A DNA stretch of 64,000 nucleotides from Turnera subulata (GCA_028386065.3 JAKUCV010004436.1:1-64000); one strand, 5' to 3'. Shown: positions 18,997 through 31,502, counted from the first letter of the stretch. The notes: generated by a model from the sequence alone, not told the origin. Program-made: numbers and translations.

Positions 18997-21113
18997 TCAG
19001 TCATCATCAGAGGATACTTGTGAAGGGGGTTGAGAAAGAACCAGTTGAAATTGCGCCATCTTCTCCTCCTTTAGATCAGCAATATCACCCCGAGCATCTT
19101 CCATGTCAGTCTCCAAAAGACTCAGCTTTGTTCCCAGATCATCCAATATGGTCTCTTTAGCATTAGCCCCAGCACGAGTCACTTCATATTTCCCATTTGC
19201 ACCAATTTTGAGACTCATATTAGACAAGGTTTTGCGGTCAAGGAGTTCAACTGGTTGAAGCTTAGCATTCTTAGATGTCTTCACACTAAACCTTTTTGCA
19301 ATCATGGTGACCAAACGTCCATGACTTCTAAATTTGCAAAGAGCCATATGATGGAGAATTTGATACTCCCAACAAATTGGACTTTTCTCCAAAATGCAGG
19401 CAGTAAGCCACAAATCATGATGGGAGATCTCATTGAAATGTCTAGGACATGGTAAAATCACATGTGTGAGCATATAAAATACAGCTCTAGCAAGAGTAGT
19501 AGTCTGCTAGTAAGTACCTTTTTGGTTGGAGCCGTACACTAATCCGGTTTGCTGACTGAATGAGGGTGCACCTTTGATGTTCACTTTAGTTCCTGACTAG
19601 GTGTCATAGTGCTTGATAGACCCTTTCTTGGGTTTCAATACATTCCGGATGATTTCTTCAATCACTTTGATCCTTTTTCCCATCACAGTGCTCACCAGAT
19701 GCTTGACCACTCTATTCTTGTCCATCATTATACGCAGGTTCTTGTAGAACTCAGTCACAATATCCTCATTTGTTTGTTCATGCAAGGTGGCACGAAAGTC
19801 GAACTTGAATCACTATAAGAAAGGAGTGATTCCAAGATGCTCAAAATCTCTTAAGACAAAACTATAGTCTTTGGTGAGTGTTGTGTACTTCTTCGTCCAA
19901 TCCTCCTTTTTGACTAACTCATCAAAATGAGTCTTGGCATTTGTCTTGACACTTTTCTTTGGGGGCTCAGAAACTTCGTCTTCCTCTTCTTCTTCATGTT
20001 CCCCTTATGCTTCCTCTTTGTCATTGTCTGCATCCTTTCCTTCCTCATTCTCGGGTTCCTCCTTAGTTTCATCATTCTTTTCATCATCTACTTCCTCTTC
20101 CTTCTCTTCTTCCACATGTTCTTCATCATTTTCATTAGCATCATCATGTTCTTCACCATCCTTTTCATATTCAACATTGTCTTTATCTTTTTCCTTCTCA
20201 TCATCTGTGTAGTATTTTGAGAGGGAAACATATGCATCTTTCTCTTTAAACTCTGATTCTTCATCTACCTGAGCTTCCTTGTCAGAATCACAGCTCATGA
20301 CTCTTTTTCTTTTCGTAGAGGCTTCTGCTTCAACTGTTACATCGTTCTGTACAACAGTTTTGGTTTGACTAACTGCCATAAATACCTTTTCAACTAGAGA
20401 TGCAGTTTTCCCAACAACCAAACCTTTTATACTTTGTGTGTCATGTTCAAGCTGTTTTAACTCAGCTGCAACACTCTTTTCTTTCACAGCTAGATTAGCA
20501 TTCACAACCTCTATATCTCCGACGTCTTCATCACCCTACACTGCCGGTCTCAAAACATCTATATTCTCTGGCGGTTTTCTCATTCAATCGGCCATATTTT
20601 TTTATTATGCTCGAGGTAATGAAATTAACTTCTTCAATAGTGGGCTCATCAGAGTGAATTTTACTACAATCCGGTATGTTCTTTACTGCCCATTCCTCTG
20701 CAGCATATACCATTTTAACACCAGGGTTGGCCTCCTTAAGTGGAACAGTGCTCCTTTTAGTATACTTTGGATCACCTTTTAATGGCTAATCTAGCAGCAT
20801 TCGAAATAGTAGAAGGAGAATTTGAAACACTACCTCGAATTTTCGATTTTGTTGCTTGTATCTCCTTTCCTTTCTTGATTTTGACTTTCATTAGTTCATC
20901 TCTTCTTAACTTCTTGAAGCCTTCAGAACTGGACTTCATGGTTGATGCTCTGCTTGTGTCGGTGTCTTTCCCTTTGGTTGAGTGAGTTTTGATAGGTGTT
21001 TCTTCAGAGGAAATTGATTTTGATCGAAGTGAGGATGTTTTCTTAGCTGGTTTGGGTGATGTAGAAGTGTTGGCTTCTTTAGTAGGGGTACCCTTCCCTG
21101 AGTTGGTCTTCAA
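18997..21113 (-). pseudogene. SIRE envelope-like / plant transposon protein ORF of S3
   Basis: Read right to left: a Ser/Lys/Thr-rich N-terminus (20772-21113), a segment at 20531-20713, then an acidic stretch very rich in Glu and Asp (20005-20505) preceded by TKRKRV, then a conserved globular part (19597-19785 and 18997-19473). It ends in a coiled-coil-like tail and SQVSSDDD stop. The order matches the ORF of S1 (39709-41239). SIRE/Maximus copia elements carry such an ORF after pol; its function is unproven and an envelope role is a proposal. Frameshifts and stops separate the pieces. The pol gene expected upstream is missing. Confidence 0.7.
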
Positions 21114-21494
21114 GTTGGCATTTTAGAGATTTAGTATTTTTAGGGTTTCTGGATTTGAGAGAGTTTTGAGGAGAAATAAACACGGGTGTATGTGTTTGGA
21201 AGAGATAATGTAGGAGAGAGAATATTGCTCACGGAATATAGGGAGCGGTTTACTTGCATTAACTTCTCTACTATACTTTGTTTTTCTCTGACTAGTGTGG
21301 GAAACATAAAAAGGTAACTGCCTTTTTCAGAATTCAACAGCCTTGTCTTTCGCTTTTCCTTCAGACCTCTGGATAATAACCGTTGTCAATAATAGATATG
21401 GTTGTTTTTTGAAAAACCATAACTCCTCATCTTGTAGATGGTGTTATATGAAACCAGAACTTTCCCAAACTTCCTTTCAGTACCTCTGATGATT
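21114..21494 (-). other. S3 sequence upstream of the envelope-like ORF
   Basis: About 380 bp without a recognisable ORF. It ends where the Athila-like LTR1 begins (21495). The S3 element is cut here; its pol, gag and 5' LTR are not found on the far side. Confidence 0.45.
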
Positions 21495-23271
21495 TGATGT
21501 GCTCTAAATATTAGCACTTTTTATGATGGTTTTGAATGGCTTTTACTATGTTTTCTTGGTTAATTATGTGTATAATCTTTATATTATTGTGTATTTTTAT
21601 GCATTGTGTCAATCAGTACTTCAATATTGCTGATTAAGCATTTTTATAGGAAAAAATTGATTTTTATTAAAGAATGGAGACTATTTCGGCCAAGTTTGGA
21701 AACAAGGACCAGAAAAGGAAACTTTCTGCAATGAGCACAACCGACCATTTTCGAGATTTCGGGAGTTCTAGGCATCAAAGTTAAGTGAGACTTATTGGAG
21801 ACGAAACTAGACTTACAGAGCTTTCTATGGATTAAATTTCATTATTTTGGAACAAGTCTACAAGGAGCAGTAATTATTTTATTCCAACTCAGGATACAGA
21901 TTTTTCTGTGCCGACCCAGGTCCAATATGTTGATGATATCTCGAGCTACAAAAGGCCAATTGCGGAGTTCTTTTTATGAAAAGAAATCTGAGAGAAGTAT
22001 AGAACTTTGTAAAAGACCCCAACACCCAGTTCGGACGTCTTCTAGGAGAAAAGTGCCGTGCAAATTTCGGATCACAAAACAGGCAAAAGTCCAACTTGGG
22101 GTGCAAGTAAAGAATTCTATTCCAATCCAAAAGAGGAGACCCTTGGACGACCTCCAGAACCAAAACCATTGTAAATACACCCCTTGGGGCGTCACATTCA
22201 GGAGGCCGAGTTGAAAGGGTGAAGCTCTGCCAAATTGTTTAGAATTTAGGTCACACACACTAATAGGATTAGGGTTTCCTCTCTTTCCCTCTATTTGGTG
22301 GTGCTGAATTCTCTAGCAAGGCTCAAAGAATATTCTCCTCAACTTTCCAGCAAGATATTGAAGATCTAAAGGCACATAATTATCAGTTTCAGAAGCACAA
22401 AATTCGAGATCAAGGAGCAGCAGAAGTCGACACCAATCTTTCTGCAGAAGTCGACTACACCTTCTTCTTTATTCGGTTTTTCTGTTATTTGATTCCAAGA
22501 TCAATTCTTGTGTTGATTTTATTTTTATTATTTTTATGAGGAAATAATCTCTTAATCTAGGATTAGGGATGTAGCCAATTACTCTTATGCTTTTATAATA
22601 TTATTCGGATATTGTTCTTGCAATCTGTTGGGTTTGTTTGGTCTATGTATGCTGAATTGTTTGTTGCCTGATTAGCTACCAAGTTTACATTATTTTAGAT
22701 CTGAATCTTTGTTGATGGCGACATGCGAGAGCTGAGTTATTTATTAGGTTTTAGATCTGAACATCATAGATTGATTAGAAGACTAGAAATGCGAAAGCTG
22801 ATAGTAATTTTTAAGGTTGATAAATTGTCTATGCTTAATGAATTTAGTTGCAAACTGTGCTAGTGAGAACTTGGTAGTTATAGACTAAGTAATTGATTCA
22901 ATATGCGAGAGCTGAGAGTTAATACTTTAAGACAATTAGCCTACAATAATCAATAGACATCCAAGATCATAACCGGATGTATTATTTGCATATGTAGTGA
23001 TTGTGTGAACCCCGAACTCCTAGGTTATTTTTATTATTGCTTTAGTAGACATCCAAACACCCTTGCCGATTTTATTTTATTTTATTTTTAATTATTAATT
23101 TCAATTTTAGTTTAGCATCTCTCATATAATTTTAATCTTCCTAAATAATCACAGGTTGTTATTGAAGTAGTACTTAAACTGTTCTCTGTGGGATCGACCT
23201 TAATTGCTATGACAGACACTGTACGCTTGCAGGTTAATCGTAGTGTTTAGTGTGGGTTAAGAACGCTATCA
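21495..23271 (+). repeat. LTR1 of Athila-like element
   Basis: 1,777 bp from TGATGTGCTCTAAATATTAG to GAACGCTATCA, with TGAT/ATCA ends. It is intact and uninterrupted. It matches LTR2 (36305-36978 plus 57583-58679) throughout, and so supplies the pre-insertion sequence (GACCTCCAGAACCAAAACC near 22150) used to recognise the S1 target site. Confidence 0.85.
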
Positions 23272-23278
23272 AGTATTT

Positions 23279-23300
23279 TGGCGCCGTTGCCGAGGAACGG
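23279..23300 (+). other. Primer binding site of internal 1 (tRNA-Asp type)
   Basis: TGGCGCCGTTGCCGAGGAAC lies 7 bases after LTR1. It is complementary to the 3' end of plant tRNA-Asp except for small changes. This primer is usual for Athila elements. Confidence 0.75.
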
Positions 23301-23550
23301 TGTTAATATTATTGAGATAACAACTAGATTACTTTACGTTTTATTTTTCTGCATTTCATTTTTTCTTTTTCTTTTAAATTCGATTTTTTTGTTTCTTTCT
23401 TTTCTGCAGCTGTTGCCGATTTTAAGACCAAAGCTTGACGTGGTGACAGCATTGTTGAGATTGATCTAGGAGGACAACGGCATAAGGGAGGAAAAGAAAG
23501 ACGAATTTTACAAAAACATTAAGCTTGGTAGAAGGGTAGAGGAAGACGTT
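23301..23550 (+). other. 5' leader of Athila-like internal 1
   Basis: Non-coding T-rich leader, equivalent to 58709-58965 of internal 2. It is interrupted by copia copy C1 at the GTATG target site (23551-23555) and continues at 31347. Confidence 0.7.
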
Positions 23551-23555
23551 GTATG

Positions 23556-25082
23556 TGTTATTGTAATATGCCCAAAAGCCAATCAATGGATGATTGCTTG
23601 TAGTCATGTATACACATTAAGGTTATTCCAATAAATATCGTTTATGAGATAAACGCTTGCACATATTTATAACCCTAGAATATATTATATATTCTTAAAT
23701 GTCCCTAGTCGATTATTATTATGGATGGGTTGTAATAATAAATTAAGGCTAGCGTATGCTGAGAATTTATATGTGACATGAATTCTACATACGGGTACAA
23801 GTAAGAAAACTTGTGGACTGGACCAACCCACATAAGAACGCTACATGGAACGTTATATGTTTGTCGATAGCGGTTCTTATATGTATTGTCCTTAGACCTG
23901 AGATCATCAAGGTTCCCAACATATGAGTCGTATACTTTGATATTACTCTTGGCTATTTCGTAAATGAGTAGACCTTAGTGTAATCATTGGGTATATGATA
24001 ACTGTGTAGTGGGTTTTGTATGATCCAGAGGGGATTCGTCCAACCCATATAACGGGTATATTATCGGATGGTTTCTTGATAGAGTTGAACCGTAAATGCA
24101 TGGCCATGCTCGGATTATGATATGGTGATATCATAGGTATCCGTTTTACGAGGTTAACTCGAGGATCAAGAAACCAAGATTGAACATATGCGAGATTGAC
24201 GTTTTCCATGTCTCGGTTTAATCTTGATAATGGGACGAAAGGACGATGACATGTTTCCGAGGCACATGAATCAGTACTGATCTTGTCGTTCGGGTAGCAA
24301 TGATGTGTTGCTAGACGCCGCTCTTTGCTTATAATTGTAAATGAGTTTACAATTATTGCCGGATGTTACAAGTGCCTACAGGGTCACACACTTGGAGCCC
24401 TTGATTCGAGCTGGTGCTTGAACCGTGGTTGGACCGTGGTTGAACCAGATATTTGAGTTTGTGGTTGGACCGTGGTTGGACCAGGGTCGTTTTGAGCTGG
24501 TTCGGTTCACTAAATTTCTGATTTATTGAACCATAATCAGTGCATGGTGATGTGTAATCCCATTAAGAGATTAGTGGAGACATCATTAGCTAAAAGCTAA
24601 TCATGATGGCCAAAGGTGTTGGCCACTTTGTCCCTTGCTTCTGTGAGTGGGATTGGACTAAGCATAATCTAATTATGCCTTGTGTCTTCATCACTTTGAG
24701 TCTGAAAATTTTCAGAGGATAGAGCTTGAGAGAGTCTTGAGTGTTCTTGATTTTTCAGACTACACACCTTCTTTGAGAAAGAAGAAAACACCACAAACTC
24801 TAGCTTCCGAAACCTGCAGCTAGCACATCAGTTCGGGGGTGCTCGGGTTGGTGATCGTGTGACGATTCCAACTAGTTATCACTGTTCGTGTGGATACCTT
24901 AGAGGGGCGGGATTGTTGTCCGGCTCTTGCTGATTCGGTTCTTCAGTTAGGTGAAAAATCCTAACCGTTTCAGGTATGTTTGTTTTTGTTGTTCGATTTA
25001 GTTGCTTCACTTGGATCCTCCATGGTTTCCGGGTCTTTCCGCTGCTCTTGATTGTCAAGTTTGCATGCCCGGATAACTTACA
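23556..25082 (+). repeat. 5' LTR of C1
   Basis: It starts TGTTATTGTAATATGCCC and ends GGATAACTTACA. It contains the conserved stem-loop (24331-24356) and the GGTTGGACC minisatellite (24420-24485). Confidence 0.92.
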
Positions 25083-25083
25083 G

Positions 25084-25096
25084 TGGTAGCGGAGCC
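25084..25096 (+). other. Primer binding site of C1 (initiator tRNA-Met type)
   Basis: TGGTAGCGGAGCC begins one base after the LTR. It is a variant of the TGGTATCAGAGC site used by plant copia elements. The same variant occurs in C2, S1 and S2. Confidence 0.8.
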
Positions 25097-26609
25097 TCTT
25101 GTGAAGCTCTAAACCGAATTGTTATGCATATGTGATATGTTCATCTTAATGTATGTGATATGTTAAGTTCAATTTGGTATATGTGATATGCTGAATTCAT
25201 TTTGTATATGTGTTATGCTGAATTCATTTGTATATGTGATATATGTTGAAGTTATTTTTGTTAAAAGTATTTTGATGTCAGGCATTTGATTGGTATGTGA
25301 TATCAATCAAAGTGTATTTTGGTAGAAAGTCGAATGAGTTCGACAAGGGTGCTTGAAAGGTATGTGATACCTACAACACCGATGTTTAAGCTTTGAACAT
25401 CGATGTTCTCTTAGGTCGATTGTCGTCCGAGAGGTCAAAACATCGATGTTTAAGTGTTAACATCGATGTTCTATGCATTCGCCAACCTCGAACATCGATG
25501 TTTGATCGTCAACATCGATGTTCTTTGGGCTCGGCAACCTCAAACATCGATGTTTGATTGTCAACATCAATGTTCTAAGGGTTTGAAAACCTCCAACATC
25601 GATGTCTGATTGTCAACATCGATGTTCTGAGGGTTCGACAACCTCCAACATCGATGTTTGATTGTCAACATCGATGTTATGAGGGTTTGAAAACCTCCAA
25701 CATCGATATTTGATTGTCAACATCGATGTTCTGAGGGTTCGACAACCTCCAACATCGATGTTTCATTGTCAACATCGATGTTATGAGGGTTCGGCAACCT
25801 CCAAGGGTTAAACATCGATGTTCTGGAATCTAGTAACTTCAACAGCAAATTCGGGGCAGAAGCATGCCGAATTGGTGTCTGGCTTGAACAGTAAATTTGT
25901 AGAACTAGCTTTCCAGGGACACCAAGATTGCACCAAACCGAGCTCTACAACTCTGGATATGGCCGAAATACTAAATGCTGCCAAGTAGTTGGGAGAATCA
26001 GAATCTCAAAACATCGATGTTAAAGTTAGACATCGAAGTTCACATGTATTTTTGGTTTCCAAATTTACAAACATCAATATACATTCATCAAGAACATGCA
26101 TCTAATGTATTGGAATAGTATGTTGATGAAAATATTAAGTTCTTCTTGTGTTGCCTTCCATGATAAGCACTCATCACGGTTAAGATCAACAATTGGTAGT
26201 TTTTGCCAAAGCAAGGTGCCAATGTTTATCCTAGCAAGGTGCGACTGGATAATTGTAATATCTGAACTGCTTATTATGGGTTTGAACTTAACTAGGTCAT
26301 CTTAATAGGCTTAAGGACTTAGAGGCAAGGAGTTGAGCTAAGTCTATGAGATAGACAAGAACAAGTGTTGTTCACTCAACTATCCAAGAGTTACATGAGA
26401 TGTAATTGACAAGAGTTGTCTACCTAAATAGCTATGAAGTAAGCAATCAGCCAAAGCTGACTTATCTAGTAGTAAAATGTGGATCTTGGCCTACTTATAT
26501 GATTGTCTTGATTTATATAGCAGGAGTATCATTTAATAGAATTCCTTGTTAAATGATTTTGTATGCATGACTCTTATTTGTGTGAGTAGATCATTGTTGT
26601 AGAATTTCC
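25097..26609 (+). other. C1 leader (5' UTR)
   Basis: About 1.5 kb between the primer site and the gag ATG, roughly 620 bp longer than in C2 (51777-52665). Most of the excess is the palindrome array at 25373-25821. TATATGTGATATGCTGAATTC-like repeats of about 30 bp precede it at 25125-25250. Confidence 0.75.
25373..25821 (+). repeat. Tandem array of AACATCGATGTT palindromes
   Basis: About 16 copies of the 12-bp perfect palindrome AACATCGATGTT or near variants alternate with spacers of about 8 bp (TGATTGTC type) and about 20 bp (CTGAGGGTTCGACAACCTCC type), giving a repeat of about 52 bp. Isolated copies continue at 26010-26021. C2 has only a few copies at the matching place (52559-52590 and 52362-52373). 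Confidence 0.9.
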
Positions 26610-27400
26610 ATGGCACAAAACACTATCACAATATCACTGCGATCGGTCCTTTAGAAGGAAAAGCTGAATGGGAATAACTTCCTAAAATGGTATCGTAACT
26701 TGAGGATAGTCCTCAATCAAGAAAAATAAATTGTATGTCCTCGATGGGCCTGTTCCAAATGAACCGGCGCCTAGTGATTCTAGGGCAGGAAGGGATGCTT
26801 ACAAGATGCATCTTGATGATGCATTAGATGCATCATGCCTTATGCTTATAACCATGGACCCTGAGCTTCAGAAGCAAATGAGAAATTGGGGGCGTTCGAT
26901 GTGATCGAACACCTGAGAGGTATGAGTCCTCTACCAATGCAGGATGGCTGAGACATCACCCCTAAGACCTCATATGCTCAAAATGATTGGATACATTGAG
27001 AGCCTTGAGGGTCTAGGTTTTCCTTTGCAGAGGGAGTTGGCTGTGGATCTAGTCCTGCAATCGTTGCCGGATAGTTATAGCCAATTTGTCATAAACTTCA
27101 AAATGAATCATTTTGACAAATCCTTGTCTGAGTTGCTCAACATGTTGAGAACAGCTGAGCAACAGATGAAGGCAAACAAATCAAAACAGCATTATGATGG
27201 TTGGAAGTAGCAAGGGAAAGGGTAAGGGCAAGGTGAAGAAATTTGCCAAAAAGTTTGGTGCATCTTCTTCACAAGTGCTGAAACCCAAAGCTGGTGTTGC
27301 AAAGGAAGGTCAATGCTTCCATTGCAAGATAGTCCGGTCATTGGAAACGTAACTGCCCAGTTTACCTTGAAGAGGTAAATAAGCAGAAGGGAAGTAAGAC
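26610..27400 (+). pseudogene. C1 gag
   Basis: The ATG at 26610 matches the gag start of C2 (51776). Codon 15 is TAG (26652-26654), as in C2. A frame break at GAAAAATAAATTG (about 26721) is also shared. The best open stretch is 26944-27210 (88 codons), covering the UBN2-type gag helices (LPDSYSQFV, LLNMLRTAEQQMK). The CCHC zinc knuckle at about 27313 is broken by an extra base relative to C2. Gag would form the particle; this copy cannot. Confidence 0.85.
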
Positions 27401-28440
27401 TTCCGCTTCAGGTATTTTCGTTATAGAAGCTAATATCTCTATCTCAACATCATGGGTATTAGATACCGGATGTGGTTCTCACATTTGTCTAAATGTGAAG
27501 GAACTGAGAAAGAGTAGGAGATTGGCAAAGGGTAAGATAGACCTACGTGTCGGAAATGGAGCAAGAGTTGCCATATTAGCCGTAGGAACTTACTATCTTA
27601 CCTTACCGAGTGGTTTTGTTTTTGAACTAGACAATTGTTATTATGTACTAACAATAAGCAGGAATTTGATTTCTGTGTCTTGTCTTGACAAGAAAGGCTT
27701 TCCATTTGTAATAAAGAACAAATGTTGTTCTATTTATTTCAATGATGTTTATTATGGTGGTGCATATTTGAGCAATGGTTTGTATGTTCTAAACCTAGAA
27801 ACGCCAATCTATAACGTTAATACGAAGAAGGTTAAAATGAACGATTGTAATGAAACCTATCTTAGGCATTGTCGATTGGGCCATATAAGCGAGACTCGTA
27901 TTTCTAAACTCCATAAAGATGGACTTTTAGACTCATTTGATTTTGAATCATATGAGACATGTGAGTCATGTTTGTTAGGCAAGAAGACGAAGGCTCCTTT
28001 TACTGGTAAAGGTGAAAGGGCTTCGGACTTGTTAGGTCTTATCATAGTGATGTATGCGGACCTATGTCGACACAAGCTAGAGGTGGATTTCAATACTTCA
28101 TTACATTTACTGATGATTTCAGTAGATATGGCTATGTGTATCTAATGCAACACAAGTCAGAATCCTTTGAAAAGTTCAAAGAATTCAGGAATGAAGTACA
28201 GAATCAACTCGGCAACAACATTAAAATGCTTCGATCAGATCGAGGAGGTGAATACTTAGGCCGAGAATTTCTTGATCATCTAAAGGAGTGTGGTATAGTA
28301 TCACAGCTCACTCCACCGGGTATGCCTCAATGGAATGGTGTATCTGAAAGGAGGAATAGAATCTTGTTAGACATGGTTCGTTCAATGATGAGTCAAGCTA
28401 ACCTTCCTTCTTTTTTTGGGGACATGCATTATTGAGTGCT
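27401..28440 (+). pseudogene. C1 protease, GAG-pre-integrase and integrase core
   Basis: The frame with WVLDTGCGSHICLN (about 27449-27490) is the copia aspartic protease active-site region. The open frame 27495-28145 continues through PSGFVFELDNCYYV to the pre-integrase zinc motif. A frame shift near 28060 moves the reading to 28064-28435, which holds the rest of the integrase core with SDRGGEY and GVSERRN, so the later acidic residues are present. It is followed immediately by 28432-28614 in another frame. Confidence 0.85.
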
Positions 28441-28614
28441 GCATTTACACTTAACCGTGTTCCATCTAAATCCGTCGAAAAGACACCATATGAGATATGG
28501 ACTGGGAGGCGTCCCAATTTGTCTTTTATGACAATTTGGGGTTGTGAGGCTTACGTGAGACGTGAAGCATCAGAAAAACTCGGCTTACCTTGGTTGATCC
28601 ACCTGAAGGGATAA
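28432..28614 (+). pseudogene. C1 integrase C-terminal piece and deletion junction
   Basis: It encodes LNRVPSKSVEKTPYEIWTGR, then near 28580 jumps from the EKLG of the integrase tail to LPWLIHLKG, which is out-of-frame RT-start sequence (TLVDPPEG region). Compared with copy B and C2, about 0.5-0.6 kb of the linker and RT start is deleted. Confidence 0.8.
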
Positions 28615-28655
28615 AACCCATAGGGTGCAACTGGGTCTTTTAGAAAAAGACCGAC

Positions 28656-29815
28656 ATGGATAGTAATGTGATTACCTACAAAGGGCGATTGATTGCAAAA
28701 GGTTTCAAGCAAATTCATGGTATTGACTATGATGAAACTTTCTCGCCAGTTGCCATGGTTAAATCCATCCGGATACTATTGGCTATAGCGGCATACTATG
28801 ATTATGAGATATGGCAATTGGATGTCAAAACCGCTTTCCTTAACGGAAATCTTTTACAGGATGTGTACATGACACAACCTGAAGGTTTTGTCGATCCAGA
28901 GAATGCCAATATGGTATGCAAGTTGCAGAGATCCATTTGTGGAATGAAGCAAGCTTCTAGGAGTTAGAATCTTCGTTTTAATGAAATGATCAAAGAGTTT
29001 GGTTTCATTAAGAACGAAGATGAACCATGTGTTTACAAGAAGGTTAGTGGGAGCACTATTGTTTTCTTATTGTTGTATGTTGAGGACATCCTACTCATTG
29101 GGAATGACATTCCGACACTACAGTCTGTAAAGACTTGGTTAGGGAAGAATTTCTCGATGATGGACTTAGGAGAAGCTGCCTATGTGTTAGGAATAAAGAT
29201 CTATAGAGATAGATCCAAAATGCTTCTCGGGCTAAGTCAAAGTACGTATATTGACAAGGTGCTAAAGAGGTTTAGCATGCAAGATTCCAAGAAAGGATTC
29301 TTGCCCTTCTCACATGGCATATCTCTCTCAAAGAATCAATGTCCTAGTACATCTAAGAAGAGACAGCGGATGAGTAAGATTCCTTATGCCATGCCATGTA
29401 CTCGACCGGATGTCGCTTATGCTTTGAGTGTCATAAGCAGAAACCAATTTGATCCCGGTGAGAGTCACTAGATAGCGGTTAAGAACATCCTTAAGTACTT
29501 GAGAAGGACTAAGGATGCATTTCTGGTTTACGGAAGCGTGATTGGGCTTGTTGTAAAGTGTTACACAGATGCTCTCTCCCAAACCGATAGGGATGATTTT
29601 AGATCGCAGTCAGCTTATGTGTTTTTGTTTTGGACGTGGTACTGTATGCTGGAAGAGTTCCAAGCAGGGAACAGTTACCGACTCTACGCCTGTGGCTGTG
29701 CAATGTTCCTTCCGAGAACAATGTAACAGACCCGTTGCCTAAGTCTCTCACACAGCGGAAGCATGATGGTCATGCTGTATTCATTGGTATTAGATACATG
29801 TATGATTGGCATTAG
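28656..29815 (+). pseudogene. C1 reverse transcriptase and RNase H remnant
   Basis: 28656-28967 has the RT N-terminal half with QLDVKTAFLNG. A TAG (28965-28967) replaces a Trp codon, and the frame resumes at 28986-29471. There the catalytic box reads YVED (residues 31-34) instead of YVDD, which would inactivate it. The RNase H part is reduced to a short segment with the 224-bp deletion at the GGCTG motif at 29694-29698, then the ADPL tail to 29815. Confidence 0.88.
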
Positions 29816-29818
29816 TGC

Positions 29819-29829
29819 AAGTAGGAGAT
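29819..29829 (+). other. Polypurine tract of C1
   Basis: AAGTAGGAGAT directly precedes the 3' LTR. It has one change from the family's AAGTGGGAGAT. Confidence 0.8.
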
Positions 29830-31346
29830 TGTCAGTGTAATATGCCCAAAAGCCAATCAATGGATGATTGCTTGTAGTCATGTATACACATTAAGGTTAT
29901 TCTAATAAATATCGTTTATGAGATAAACACTTGCACATATTTATAACCCTAGAATATGTTATATATTCTTAAATGTCCCTAGTCGATTATTATTATGGAT
30001 GGGTTGTAATAATAAATTAAGACTAGCGTATGTTGAGAATTTATATGTGATATGAATTCTACATACGGGTACAAGTTAGAGAACTTGTGGACTGGACCGA
30101 CCCACATAAGAACGCTACATGGAACGTTATATGTTTGTCGATAGCGGTTCTTATATGTATTGTCCTTAGACCTGAGATCATCAAGGTTCCTAACATATGA
30201 GTCGTATACTTTGATATTACTCATGGCCATTTTGTAAATGAGTAGACCTTAGTGTAATCATTGGGTATATGATAAATGTGCAGTGGGTTTTGTATGATCC
30301 AGAGGGGATTCGTCCAACCCATATAACGGGTATATTATCGGATGGTTTCTTGATAGAGTTTAACCGTAAATGCATGGCCATGCTCGGATTATGATATGGT
30401 GATATCATAGGTATCCGTTTTACGAGGTTAACTCGAGGATCAAGAAACCAAGATTGAACATATGCGAGATTGACGTTTTCCATGTCTCGGTTTAATCTTG
30501 ATAATGGGACGAAAGGACGATGACATGTTTGCGAGGCATATGAATCAGTACTGATCTTGTCGTTCGGGTAGCAATGAAGTGTTGCTAGATGCCGCTCTTT
30601 GCTTATAATTGTAAATGAGTTTACAATTATTGCCGGATGTTAAAAGTGCCCACAGGGTCACACACTTGGAGCCGTTGATTCGAGCTGGTGGTTGAACTGT
30701 GGTTGGACCTTAGTTGAAACAGGTATTTGAGTTGGTGGTTGGACCAGGGTCGTTTTGAGCTGGTTTGGTTCACTAAATTTCTGATTTATTGAACCATAAT
30801 CAGTGCATGGTGATGTGTAATCCCATTAAGAGATTAGTGGAGACATCATTAGCTAAAAGCTAATCATGTTGGCCAAAGGTGTTGGCCACTTTGTCCCTTG
30901 CTTCTGTGAGTGGGATTGGACTAAGCATAATCTGATTATGCCTTGTGTCTTCATCACTTTGAGTCTGAAAAATTTTCAGAGGATAGAGCTTGAGAGAGTC
31001 TTGAGTGTTCTTGATTTTTCAGACTACACACCTTTTTTGAGAAAGAAGAAAACACCACAAACTCTAGCTTCCAAAACCTGCTGCTAGCACATCAGTTCGG
31101 GGGTGCTCGGGTTGGTGATCGTGTGACGATTCCAACTAGTTATCACGGTTCGTATGGATACCGTAGAGGGGCGAGATTGTTGTCCGGCTCTTGCTGATTC
31201 GGTTCTTCAGTTAGGTGAAAGATCCTAACCGTTTTAGGTATGTTTGTTTTTGTTGTTCGATTTAGTTGCTTCACTTGGATCCTCCAAGGTTTCCGGGTCT
31301 TTCCACTTCTCTTGATTGTCATGTTTGCATGCCCGGATAACTTACA
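29830..31346 (+). repeat. 3' LTR of C1
   Basis: It starts TGTCAGTGTAATATGCCC and ends ATAACTTACA. It is closely similar to 23556-25082 with scattered substitutions and a shorter GGTTGGACC tract, and carries the stem-loop at 30605-30630. Confidence 0.92.
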
Positions 31347-31351
31347 GTATG

Positions 31352-31502
31352 ACTACGTGATTGCGTGCTTGGATGCCGCGCAATCAAGTGTTGCAAAATC
31401 GGAGATCGCAGCCAACAACTTTGAACACAAGCCATAACTTGTTAAGATGGTGCAACATGATGAATTTACAATATAGATCCGAATCAAAATCTACAAAGCT
31501 TC
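31352..31502 (+). other. Athila-like leader/gag start, resumed after C1
   Basis: It matches 58967-59115 of internal 2. The start of gag is blurred by a deletion and frame change (around 31440-31480), so no start codon can be chosen with confidence. Confidence 0.6.

Larger units (their letters stand above)
23551..31351 (+). mobile_element. Copia copy C1, complete LTR to LTR, TSD GTATG
   Basis: GTATG at 23551-23555 and 31347-31351 brackets LTRs of 1,527 bp (23556-25082) and 1,517 bp (29830-31346). A tRNA-Met-type primer site, a leader with a palindrome array, decayed gag-pol and a polypurine tract all lie in the correct order. Joining the flanks restores the Athila-like leader as seen at 58940-58970. 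Many stops and frameshifts, a deletion between integrase and RT, and the shared RNase H deletion make it non-autonomous. Confidence 0.92.

Noticed and set aside
19927..20220. Plus-strand open frames of 92-97 codons rich in Phe/Ile or Ser
   Set aside because: They are complements of the acidic GAA/GAT-rich part of the minus-strand envelope-like ORF and have no independent support.
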